Source: Wyeomyia smithii (lineage: Eukaryota; Arthropoda; Insecta; Diptera; Culicidae). Taken from it: 64,000 nt of DNA. Positions within the stretch are counted from its first letter, which is position 1. Each line of letters opens with the position of its first letter. A program made the position numbers and the translations under genes. The notes beneath the pieces were generated by a model. That model ran no database searches and was not told where the DNA came from. It saw only the letters and a list, made by a program, of their open reading frames with translations. Shown here piece after piece: positions 14,001-23,678 of the stretch. The DNA is taken from the NCBI RefSeq assembly GCF_029784165.1, contig NC_073694.1, positions 50,873,674 through 50,937,673 of the forward strand, given 5' to 3'.

Positions 14001-17000
14001 GGTTGCCTTCCTTGTCGTTGTACATGGCAGGGATTGGCATTGTCCGGCTCCTGATTCCATCTACCACTTAATCGGAACTTTCCGTGTCATGCATGGAGAA
14101 ACTAGCCTCCGTATCTGCAAGAGATCGGTCATGATGCTCACGTTTCTTGCGTTGATGGAGTCTTTTTTCGGCCACTCTAGCCTCTCGATAACTCTCCTTC
14201 ATCTGGCGAGTCACACGATATGCTGCCACCATCGTGCGAGCACTGGCCCGGTTTTTCTCGTCCGTCACCTCTGGGCTCTCCACATCGAACCCCGTGTTGC
14301 GTGTGGTTCCTGCGGTCTAACCCAACACCTCTCGCCTTGTATTGCTTACCGTATCATGGATATGCCTCCACGTCTGCTGTTCGTGCAGGTCTCCAATCGG
14401 TTCACCAATCCGCTCATCAACTTTTCGAGTATACTCAGCAGCTGACAACTTCTGAATGTCCAACCGTATCCTCCTCGAAGTACTTATCTAGTATACATTG
14501 GCCAGCCGGGTGCGAATCGTTCCTGCCACGAGATGGTGGTCTAAGTCGCCGTTTGAGCCTCGGAAGGACCACTCATCGATGACCTCAGAGGAATGCTAAC
14601 CCTCAACCACTGGAGTTTTGCCATGCATGTTGCTGGATATCTTTTCGTGTAAAGAACTTGTGACAAATTGCCATTACTCTCGCTGCGGTAGAGTTCATTA
14701 ACCTTAGTTCATTCTTCTTACTGGTAGCAGGGAGGCAGATCCCGTCCAATCTGTGCATTTGAGCCCCCGATGACAATCTTTAAACTATGTTAAAAATGTT
14801 TTGGATACTTTCCATATGTCTTATCGAGGAGTTCATAGAACTCCTCTTTCACATCATCGTTTGTCGGTACGTATACATTTATCAGGCTGTGATTGAAGAA
14901 TCTGTCCTTGATTTTCAAAACGTATACACGGTCACTGATGGACCTCCTCCTCACAACTGTTGCCGCCACTGTAGTAGGTGTGGTATTTGAAAGTCGTTCT
15001 CGCGATCTTTTCGAGCTCACCCGTCTTAGGCTATCGCGCTTCCTGGATGGTTGCGACTTCCACCTTTACATTTCGTAACTCCTTGACTAAGATGCCACGC
15101 GTGCCGGTTCGAGTAGAGTTCTTACGTTCCAAGTGCCGAGATTCCAATCATTGTCCCTTTTCGTTTGTCTGGGTCGAAAACCGATTGTTCCGATTCGAAG
15201 TACTTTCTGGATTATTCGTAATAGGGTACTTTCGGCATACTGCCTTACTAGGACCGCGCTGCCTACTCTAGCGATGGGACTGCCGCTTTAGGTGTAGCTG
15301 GCGAGACACAGCATCACACAGCTCCGGATCAGTCTCTGTTTGAGCCGCCCCTGACATGGGGAATAGACGCTTGGACAAGCTGCCCTCCAAGGAGAACATG
15401 AATACCATAATGAGAGAATAACAAAACAACAAAATAATAACAATAATAGAATGTCAGAATCATAGAATAAAAAAAAAGAGAATGAGAGAATAACAAATGA
15501 ACAGTGAAACTGGTAGAATTTAGAAGAAATATTTGATAACGGAAATAGATAAACGAAAACGCGGAAAAACAGAAAGGTGAAATACAGGGAATGAACAATA
15601 AAAATATAAGAAACAAAAAAAACGGACAAACTCAAATCCAAGTAAGGGGATTACTAAAGGTTACAAAGTCCAAGTTATCAAGCGGATGACCGTAAGTTCG
15701 AATCTTAGTAGAATCAGGCCATTCGATGTCAAAACTGAACTTTCAAGCATGGGTTTATTTTTAGGCTTCCCCACTACTTACCCGTCCTTTACGTTGAAAT
15801 CTATAATACCTTTGCATGACTACCTCTTAACAAAAAATAAGTCCCTCTTAACAATTAAATTGGCCAGAAGGACGCACGACGGAATTTCAGAACAGTAAGC
15901 GTGTAAAAGGAAGGGTAAAATCACATTACACACCAGCACTGATAAAATAATAGTAAGCATGCCACTTTTCAATAGCGGTATTGCTAATAATAGAAGTGCG
16001 GAATACAGTAGACACTCGGGCATATCCCACAATTGATTTACGATCCTGGTCGCTGTAAGCAAGTCCATACAGGAAAAAACATCTCTCATTCTTCCGTTAT
16101 TTTCTGTTCAGTTTTTTCTTTTTTTTTTAATTTCCCAATTTCAATAATTTCTGTTTTTTTTTGTTTTCCGTTCTGTAGTGTTTTTGTTTTTTTTTTGGTT
16201 TCTACTACCTTTGAATTGCTTTCGTTATTTGATTCTTATTGTTTGGATTTTTCAGTCTCTCTGCCTTTTTTAACCCTTTTGAGTTCTTCAGTGTTCAATT
16301 GTTTGTTTATATGTTTTCAGTTTAATTTTTTTGGTTTTCTTTTTTCCGCTCACCTGTTCATAATCACTGAAAACTTTTTATAAAAATGAGTTACGTAAAA
16401 ACGGCCGTAGGTATGCCAATGATTAATATTTCCTATAGACCCTTCCTTTTTTTGATCAACTGTAATAAGAAAAAACATAATTTGATTTTATTAAAAAGTG
16501 CCACACAGCTTCACTATTATCAATCATTTTTATTTTATTTTTTGAACGAAAAGATATTAAACCCATTTAATGGGACATATAATAAACTAAAACAAAGGAT
16601 GAATTTGATTAACTAAAATATGAATAACAGAGGTTCTTCAATCGAAATAACCAATTAACTACCAAACAAAAGAAAATTAAAAAAAAAAAACAGAACATAA
16701 AAAGCAGACTAATAGAAATACAGGACAATAGAAAATCAGACATAATATTGAACCGAATAGAAAAAAAAACTGAAAATAATAAAAAAAGAGAAAATTATAA
16801 AATGTATGAAATTATATGAAATTATAAAACCTAGTATATAAAATAGATAAAAAAAAACAGAAAAAACAGGGAAAAAGTAAATGTAAAAAAATTGTGGAAA
16901 ACAAAAAAAAAATAATCAGAATATTACAAGAAATAAAAACTAACAACAACTAATTATATATAAAAAAAACCGCAGCAGCAAAGCAAAATAAACGACAAAA

Positions 17001-20000
17001 ATTAATAATATGACAACAAATAGCAGACTTGATCAGAACAAAGAAGAAAAAAAACAAAACAAGAAATATTGATGAACAAAAATACTGTGGCATAAAAATA
17101 AACTAATATAAATAATATAAAAAAAAACAAACTGTAATCCTGAAAAAGCTGAGAAATAAAAAAATCAGAGACTTAAAAATTAGTTAACACATAACATCAA
17201 ATTCAAAGACGATTGTAACATGAAATTCCAAGGAAAATGCGGCTTTTTCAGTCTCAACGGTGGATCAAAACGCTACTCTGTTTGATTACCGACGTTTCGG
17301 CCTTTGGATTTGGTCTTCCTCAGGGGAACTTAAAAAATTTATTAAAACATTTTGTATAAATAGTACTTTTTTTCCTCCAAAAACTCTAGCATTTTTTGTT
17401 CTCAAAAAACTAACCGTTGTACCGTTTTTCATTCAGCGTAAAAGCTTCAAGATAGGTGAACTATGTACTATTGAAGAATGTACTATTTATATAAAAAGTT
17501 TAAATAAATTTGTAGATCCCCCAATCCAAAGGCCGAAACGTCGGACATAAAACATAGCAGCGTTTTGATCCACCGTTAAGACTTAAAAAGCAGTATTCCC
17601 TTCGGGAGTTAACGCGTTAAAGTAAAAGAGTCAAAAAAACAGAAAAACGATCAAACAGAAGAACAGAATAACAACCAAACAGAACAACATAAAAAGGCCA
17701 AAAATCATACAAAAACTGTCCAGAAGTAAGAAGCTAGTATTGCTTCATAGAAAATCTATACACTGATTTATTTGCTTAAACAAAATTTTAAGCAACAATG
17801 CCAAATTCTGAATAGTTCAACAAGAGAGTAGATTTTTTTATGTTGAATTTTGACTCTATGACATTCTATTTGATGAAAAGTTTCGGGCGCAAATATTTTT
17901 TCTTAACAGCTAAATCACTTTTTCGTATAATTTGCTATGCTTTTACGAGCACTGTTATTTGAAAAAAAAAAAAAAAGATCTACATCACTTTCAAAGCACA
18001 TTTCATTATTTTTCTCCTTGGCAGTGAAAATTTTGTTAACATTGGTCGACAAAAGCGACAAAAATGTTGCTTTAAAGTTAAAACGTGTTGAAGTTCCCGT
18101 GCCATGGTGAGTGACTTATGTATGAGGAGTTTTTTCTCTTTGCACCATCTTCGCTTCGGACCCAATCAGATCAATAGGAGCAAGACAAAGGTTTTGTTTT
18201 TGTGGTAATCTCATCACTCAGAATACTCAGATCATTCGCATCATTCACTTCATTTGCATCGTTCGCAACCATTCGTACGATTCGCATCAGTCATATTCTT
18301 CGGGTCTTTTTTTTCTGGGTGAACTGAAGCGATTGGCTTTTTTTAGCCAACAGTGATGAACCGCGATGCTTTAAGGGGTTATATACCTTTTTAGTTTTCA
18401 AAAAACCGAAAAAAAATTTATTGTATTATCTTCAAATACAACACCTTGAGAACATTTTCACAAATTTTCATAAAGATATGAGCAATAGGAAGAAAGTTAG
18501 AGCGATTTGCAGCGCGCCTCGCCACGGCCGCATAAGCTAAACTTAAAACTTTACACGCGATTATCTCGGAATAGTGTTTTCCGAAAAATGACTTTGCCGT
18601 GATCCTGATTGCGGGAAAACTACTGAACCGATTTCCTTCATCTTTTTTTTTAAATTTTCGTTATTAAATTCGCCGGTCCTTGAACGATCGCTTTTTGAAA
18701 CATACAGTTACATTTTGCGCAAAAAAAATTTTCAATGCAATTTTTAGCGCTCAAAACGTGCATTTTTTGGGAAAAACGTTCCCATTCGCAATGAAAACAA
18801 AATACTCATAAAAGCGATCGTTCAAGGACCCGGCACACTTCTAAACTAATGAAATAATATGAGTTTTTTGATTTCGGTTGACCCGCTGAGTCTCTATCAG
18901 GATCACCGCAAGCTTCTGCAAAAAATAGCGTTTCGGGGAAACGGCCATTACTCCAGTAATAATTGGTATATCTCAAAATCAAAGGTTTTTTTTGTTGTTG
19001 ATAAACTGTGCTTTCAGAAAAATACCCCTTTGATGCAATGAAAATGGTTCTATGCACTTAAAAATAGATTCAAACTTCCCTCATTTTTCTCGACCAAAAA
19101 GGTATATAACCCCTTAAAAAAAGTTGAAGGATGTTGTGGAGGAAAAGGCTGATGTCACAAGGGCAATAAAATATCGGTGCCTTGCTGATGTTTTCAGTTT
19201 TATTAAATTCATTATAAATATCAGAAATCTATAATCAGTTGCCTCCAAGAAACATAAATATAAAAACATACATTGGAAGAATGTCATTTTTCTGTTTTCA
19301 AATATCTCAAACAATACGTGCGAACATTTAAACTAATTCCTTAAACTATATCCCGCAAAATTTATTCTGTCAAGAATACATCCCTTCTCAGATGTATCGA
19401 GCACCCTATTCGATTAACAGACAATTCGCTTCCCCACCCTATGCGGCGACGTGTATTTGGGTTTTGTATACATCTAATCTCACCAAAACCAACGGTGTTT
19501 TTTTTTTTTTTCAATTTTCTTTGTAAACGTCATTGGTCTTACCCGACGCTTCGTTCGCTTTCTTATATTCGTTCGTTTCGTTCTGCTGTAAGTCGAATTG
19601 CTAGTGAATAACTTTTTTCGGGTGGCCGAATGTAGTAACTTAGTCAGATACAATAGTAGGAGAAGAAGTAAAGAATAGAACCCAAACAGTTTATTGAGCA
19701 TTGTTATTCGCACTTGATGACGCGATAGCCTGTAGTGATAGTACCAAGTCACTAGTGAGCAGCGAAGATGATTAATCATGAATGATTGTGATAATCAGCA
19801 ACTTTACTCAAAAACATTATAGCTTTTTACCCATTCCTGTGAATTTTGGGGCCCCAGTGAATGCAGAAGTGCGTCAAAATGCCGAACAGTAAGTGCTTGT
19901 CAGGTTCGTCGCTTCAACGTTGGTTTACAGGAAAACTCATTTAAGTCTATAAAAAAGTCATCCGTGCTGAAAATTGATTTATTTTTAAAACATTTTTTCA

Positions 20001-21537
20001 TGCTTGTACCTAGTTCCGGGTATCCGAGCAAATTTGTTTTTTTTTCGAATAAAATGTCGATCCGAACTTGAACTTATAAGCACTAAACTTAGTACACAAA
20101 AAACCTCAGTTAAAAATGAAACAATTTTACTACCGCCTTTTCCGGATCTTGAAAAGCGTTGCCCGTTCAGGAACTTTACGTTTCAGTTCTGTTCCAGAAT
20201 AACATCAGACTTCGAACAAAAATTCCCAAACTCCACTCAGTCCGATGTCTATCACCAAACCAAAGTGTAATTCTCACAAATCTAATGCATCTTTTCAACC
20301 CTTAGGGCTCTTGAATCTGCGCGGGTCGGACATCCAAAACACTCCGGTGTTCTTCTCGTACGCGATCGTGTCCGGCACCCAAATCAGCCTGTTCACAAAC
20401 CCTGACCGCATCACGGAAGCCATCGTTGATCATTTCCGTTCGGAAGGGATCACCGTAACGGTTCGGGACTATGACGACATTCTAGCCGGTATCAAAGAGC
20501 AGGTAGGAGAACGCGGAAAAATTATCATTGCCACCGCTTGCAACCAGGCGTTCTACGCTCAAATTCCTGCCGATCAGAGGATTCAACTGTACAGTATTGT
20601 GGCAACTAAACGTGCCGTGAAGAATGCCGTAGAGGCCGAAGGAATGCGCAAAGCGCACATTCGAGATGGCGCTGCGGTCATTCGCTACCTCCACTGGTTA
20701 GAAGAAAATGTCGATTCGGAAAATGTAACCGAATTGTCTGGAGCAATGAAATTGCGAGAATTCCGTAGCTTACAGGAGAACTACGTCGGGTTGAGCTTCA
20801 CGGCAATCAGTGCTTTCGGTACGAATGCAGCCATAGTGCACTACAGCCCCACAGAGGAGACGGACACTTTGATAACGCGGGACAACATTTACCTCATCGA
20901 TTCGGGCGGGCAGTACTGGGATGGAACTACGGACGTTACGAGGTCGGTGCACATGGGGGAGCCTACGGCGTTCCAGAAGGAGGCTTTTACACGTGTACTA
21001 AAAGGTTTTCTTAGTCTCGGTTCGACAGTGTTTCCGCCCAAAACCTCGGGGACATTTTTCGATGCGATGGCACGGCGCGCCCTTTGGGACGTAGGTTTGG
21101 ACTACGGTCACGGCACAGGCCATGGCATCGGAATGTTTCTGGGAGTTCACGAATATCCACCCTCGGTGGTATCCAGCACCTCATCACCGGGGAACATTGG
21201 ACTTCTGGAGAATATGTTTACATCTAACGAACCGGGATACTATGAAGCGGATCAGTTTGGAATACGACTGGAGGACATAGTGCAAGTGGTGCCGACTGAA
21301 GTTGCCTACGACTTTGCTGGTCGAGGAGCCCTGACTTTCTACAGCAATACGGTGGTTCCATTGCAAACTAAACTGATGGACATGACGTTAATGAGTGACC
21401 ACGAAATAGAGTTGGTGAATAAGTATCACGAACGGGTGATGAAGGAGGTAGGACCTCTGCTACTAGAGCAGGAGGCTAACGAGGCGTATATTTGGCTTGC
21501 GAAGCAGACGCAAGCTCTCACGAGGATGTTAATATAA
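4948..21537 (+). CDS. ApepP: Xaa-Pro aminopeptidase (aminopeptidase P, M24B), N-terminus missing
   Basis: Aminopeptidase P removes an N-terminal residue preceding proline using a two-metal (Mn-type) centre. Four exons join in frame (4948-5083, 5151-5559, 5612-5707, 20306-21537) and encode about 623 residues to a TAA stop. The N-terminal creatinase-like domains carry IVPSVDAHSSEYIS and FTGSAGTAIITLEAAALWTD. The C-terminal pita-bread domain keeps all five metal ligands: Asp at 20899 (IDSGGQ) and 20932 (GTTDVTR), His at 21121 (GTGHGIG), Glu at 21229 (NEPGYY) and 21271 (RLED). The histidines of IVHYSP and GVHEYPP are also present. The start codon lies in an unseen upstream exon; about 15 residues precede the usual family start, which hints at a secreted form (inference). 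No hydrophobic C-terminal anchor is seen. Intron 3 is 14.6 kb and packed with transposons. The symbol is by family resemblance. Confidence 0.93.
5151..5559 (+). CDS. ApepP: Xaa-Pro aminopeptidase, exon with the N-terminal domain core
   Basis: Acceptor ggttacag precedes it. It encodes 136 codons plus one base, from SEYISAHDRRLQ to DIKFS plus the first base of a Gly codon; donor gttagt. Confidence 0.93.
5612..5707 (+). CDS. ApepP: Xaa-Pro aminopeptidase, short exon
   Basis: Acceptor ttcttctag. It completes the Gly codon, then reads KRASEKIADLREEL to DETA plus the first base of a Trp codon. Donor gtaagt. The next coding base is 14.6 kb away. Confidence 0.9.
5990..7254. repeat. Strand-asymmetric T-rich then A-rich low-complexity block
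   Basis: About 5990-6830 is dominated by runs of T with C or G. From about 6960 to 7254 the same strand is A-rich with aacagaaaaac-like words. The left part therefore resembles the inverse of the right part. The block flanks the RTE copy; similar sequence resumes on its other side at 15406, so the RTE probably landed inside a pre-existing low-complexity tract in the peptidase intron. Confidence 0.55.
7521..8899. mobile_element. Transib-like non-autonomous transposon, 1379 bp
   Basis: Ends are CACTGTGGTTCC on the left and its inverted partner CACAGTGGTTCC on the right, flanked by a 5-bp duplication CACCG (7516-7520 and 8900-8904). The related RTE at 56130-59665 has a single caccg at this point, confirming the insertion. 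Transib elements are known for CAC-starting ends resembling the RAG heptamer CACAGTG and for 5-bp GC-rich target duplications. No transposase is encoded. A second element with the same end type is at 29533-30158. Confidence 0.75.
9090..11683. mobile_element. Foldback element with about 450-bp terminal inverted repeats
   Basis: The sequence from TTAGGGTGCC at 9090 to about 9540 is matched in inverse orientation by about 11190 to 11683 (ending GGCACCCTAA). The target duplication is CCCCA (9085-9089 and 11684-11688), within RTE sequence. The centre (9560-10380) contains alternating inverted copies of a block including ttatctacaactttgcc (near 9570, 9890, 10020, 10320). No coding potential is apparent. 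Superfamily unknown. Confidence 0.8.
11751..13054. mobile_element. TA-flanked inverted-repeat DNA element, copy 1
   Basis: The ends carry GGGGAACTGTTCCATTATTC and its inverse, with TA duplicated at 11749-11750 and 13055-13056. The intact RTE paralogue reads catgTActtcg at this site. A second copy with the same ends lies at 23679-25472. TA duplication suggests a mariner/Tc1-type non-autonomous element. This copy carries an extra roughly 504-bp insert at 12101-12604. Confidence 0.8.
12101..12604. mobile_element. Probable solo LTR inside the TA element
   Basis: This segment is absent from the paralogous TA element at 23679-25472. It begins TGTTGTTAG and ends GAATTCA, fitting TG...CA ends, with near-identical flanks gttga and gttaa. 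It is GC-richer than its host and contains an imperfect stem (ATCGGACT near 12369 and AGTCCGAT near 12444). The boundary reading is an inference from one empty copy. Confidence 0.5.
15406..17228. repeat. Purine/pyrimidine-asymmetric low-complexity tract
   Basis: A-rich aacagaaaaa-like sequence at 15406-15620 and again at 16620-17228, with a T-rich segment at 16100-16380. A LINE 3' end interrupts it at 15640-16090. There is no credible coding sequence; long frames here are composition artefacts. Confidence 0.5.
15640..16090 (-). mobile_element. LINE 3'-end fragment, paralogue of the 1555-4370 element
   Basis: It shares gttcgaatcttagtagaatc, the cttccccact block, aataagtccct and the agtgcggaatacag block with 1555-1930 plus 2960-3075, colinear but without the 1.03 kb insertion. 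It is truncated, as is usual for LINE insertions, and supplies the empty site for the element at 1932-2959. Confidence 0.7.
17229..17604. mobile_element. MITE with long imperfect inverted repeats
   Basis: AACGGTGGATCAAAACGCT near 17256 recurs inverted near 17558-17576, and a second inner pair (CCGACGTTTCGGCCTTTGGA near 17289) recurs inverted near 17526. The outer arms extend to about 17229 and 17604. Roughly 375 bp, non-coding. Target duplication not resolved. Confidence 0.7.
17605..18370. other. Intronic sequence without recognised features
   Basis: AT-rich, includes a 14-A run near 17960 and some tcattcgcatc-type repetition near 18220-18290. No gene seen. Confidence 0.5.
18375..19113. mobile_element. 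TTAA-flanked MITE, 739 bp
   Basis: Ends are GGGGTTATATACCTTTTT and its exact inverse, flanked by TTAA (18371-18374, 19114-19117). TTAA duplication is the piggyBac-type signature. A subterminal inverted pair, CCTTGAACGATCGCTTTT near 18676 and its inverse near 18812, encloses the centre. No transposase. Confidence 0.8.
19118..20305. other. Remaining part of the aminopeptidase intron
   Basis: No repeat with defined ends and no convincing exon. A T-run lies near 19498. The open frame at 20004-20270 has no family resemblance and intronic composition. The tract ends at the acceptor of the catalytic exon. Confidence 0.5.
20306..21537 (+). CDS. ApepP: Xaa-Pro aminopeptidase, terminal exon with catalytic domain
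   Basis: Acceptor cccttag. The first two bases complete the split Trp codon and give W-LLNLRGSDI, a conserved family segment. The exon carries all five metal ligands and ends LTRMLI-stop. GC-rich third positions contrast with the surrounding AT-rich intron. The start at 20306 is set by the splice site; an ATG at 20245 is intronic. Confidence 0.95.
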
Positions 21538-21653
21538 TTAAAAGCTCGACTGGGTTTACACTAATTTGATTAGCTTCTTTTCATTGTAAAATACCACCGA
21601 ATTACTCCGAAAGAAGTTTCCATCCATCGAAAAATGGATCCGTCACGGCTTAT

Positions 21654-21817
21654 CTACTCCTTAGCATCCCGCTTCACCGTGGCGAAGCTTTTGTTGAGAT
21701 CCGATTTGATGAGGTGCCACCAAAATTGGATAATAAAGAATCGCGCCACGAACACGTTAGCGCGAACCAGGGCGCAAAATGAATGGTGAAGAGGGTCCTT
21801 CTCTGTGTGCTTACAGT
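21654..21817 (-). CDS. Candidate terminal exon of an unknown convergent gene
   Basis: On the minus strand a GC3-rich frame begins after an acceptor-like ...gctag at 21818 and reads TEKDPLHHSF, then ANVFVARFFIIQFWWH and LIKSDLNKSFATVKRDAKE, stopping with TAG at 21656-21654. An in-frame stop just upstream means it can only be an exon following a splice site. The strongly G/C-ending codons (CTC, ATC, AAC, TTC, GCC, ACG, GTG, AAG) are like those of the aminopeptidase and unlike the flanking sequence. A hydrophobic stretch before a charged tail suggests a small membrane protein end. It would converge on the aminopeptidase, with stops 116 bp apart. I do not recognise the family; the acceptor lacks a strong pyrimidine tract. 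Confidence 0.4.
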
Positions 21818-23329
21818 CTAGCGACAGTCAAGGTCAGAATAATTTCCGACCTATTTTCTCGTTTCCTCTGTCGGCGCACAATTATATAGCGGTAAGAGCG
21901 GCCATCAATAACGGGAAGGGGTCGGTCGCGATGGGAGGCAGTCCGCTTGTATTGACTGGGGGCTGGCCGTGTCCTGGTATTTATCCTGATTTCCTGACCG
22001 GCGTGCTGCGTTGAAAAGTGGGGCACAGTTTTGTAGCTGTTTTTTTTTTCTTTCGTGTAAATACAAATTCTGTTCTCGGCTATGTTTTGCTCTGAGGCAA
22101 CAGGCGCGTATCCAACGTTAACTGGAGACGTTTCTGTGTTTTCTAAATAATTTTTAATTATGGAAGTAGTGAACATGAAGTTTTCTCTTGCTAAAATTTC
22201 AAAACTCAATTTATTGAACACTAGCTTTGTAGTGTTGATATGCCATTTTTAAAGTAATTTTATGGAAAAGACAATAATTTTTCTGGGTAATAAAAACAGT
22301 ATTTTTTATTAAAATTGAACCTTTCCAGTATAAATCATTGGACAGAAAGCATTTTCCTTTTTTAAAAATTTTCAAATTTTTGTAATTTGAGAAATAGACT
22401 TCATTTCAGAAATCACGATTGGAATGTTATTTATCCGAACAAAATAACATAGTTACTAAACAAATACTCAGACAGAAACTATTTTATATGATTTTTGTCA
22501 TGATTATTTGAATTTCAAAAAAAAAAAAATGCGGGAGCAAATTTGGATCAGATCTCAAAGCCTTATTGTGGATTCCATAATCAAAAATAGGTATACCGGA
22601 AGGTGCGCTGTATACCCATATTAAGGGCGGCGTACATGAGCGTCTGACCCGTAGTGGACGGCCAAATACTAAAATGCAGTGCCTCGTCAGCTATATCTAA
22701 GACAGCAGCTCCGTTGCTAGGCTAGGTATAGCCTTGATATAGGCGCAGACAGATGTCAAGCTAAGTTCCAAACTTGTGTTAAGTTTTTTTGTAGTAGCAA
22801 TTCGTAACCGCTATTCGATAGCGCTACCAGTGACGCTAGCCTCGTACACCAGCGAAAAAAAAGTATTGTAGCGATAAGGTCACCAGGCGGCGCTAGTGTA
22901 CACGTGATTTATAACGCAATTCTCTTTGAACATTTACACGGAATTTTCGATCGATATTGTTCTCGCTTGGACGTCTGTCTGTGATATAGGTTTTATCGTC
23001 CATCAGAAGACACCTGTCGTAGTTGGTCAGCACCTAGTCTTATCGCTTACGATCACGGGTTTTGACCAATCTATTTAGTTGTATGGTCCGATTTGGCTGT
23101 TTGATAGCTCGATATGATTTAAACCCTTCCCGGAGTCGAAATTTCCTCACGGCACTATTGGCAGTACATGATTTTCTGACCATATCACGGGAGATTCCTA
23201 ATGATGTTCCTCAGAAACCTTTCACGCAGTTTCCGGGCGACAGATTTACTCCGATTACTCCGATTTACTCCGAGCTTGGGGCTTCCGAATTGTCGTCAAT
23301 GTTTCCTTATACCGTTTGTATTGTTTCTA
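21818..23329. other. Unassigned sequence between the aminopeptidase and RTE copy 2
   Basis: No recognised gene. It should contain further exons of the candidate minus-strand gene if that gene is real. 22600-22900 is GC-richer and may be older repeat material. Nothing firm. Confidence 0.45.
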
Positions 23330-23678
23330 AATGAAGCAAGCTGTATTATAAATCTCTAAATAATAAAACGCAACGGGATAATCGGCATGGACATAGGCGA
23401 ACGAAAAAGGACTACAATTATTGGAGACTCTGTATTTGGTATGTAAGGACTCTACTCGAACCAACATCCGTGGGTATACTGACCGAAGTTACGGAATGTG
23501 AATATGGAGGGCGCAGTTAACCAGGAGGTGCCGTGGCCAAAATCGGGAGATCGTGAACGTGAATAATAGATCCTATTGAAGACACTTCACATTTACTTTA
23601 TTGGCAGCGCGAAATTTCGTGTTAATTGAAAAACAGATGAAGCGTGTCATTAAATGGAGGCCGATCACCAACCGTATA

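Larger units (their letters stand above)
7255..15405 (-). mobile_element. RTE (JAM1-like) retrotransposon, copy 1, split by three insertions
   Basis: Compared with the less interrupted copy at 56130-59665, matching blocks are 7255-7520, 8900-9089, 11684-11750 and 13055-15405, in order and all minus strand. Coding scraps read, from the 3' end upward, the C-terminal YFGTLVRFDN region (8933-9090), reverse transcriptase (about 13190-13660, GLKQGDGLSNLLFNIALK) and AP endonuclease-like sequence (14790-15020, LINVYVPTNDD). RTE elements copy themselves by target-primed reverse transcription. Frames are broken throughout, so this copy is dead. It lies antisense within the aminopeptidase intron. The 5' end matches as far as the ccaaggagaaca phrase near 15400. 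Confidence 0.85.

Noticed and set aside
20004..20270. 88-codon open frame upstream of the catalytic exon
   Set aside because: Intronic composition; the aminopeptidase splice acceptor at 20305 joins in frame to the exon at 5612-5707 and bypasses it.
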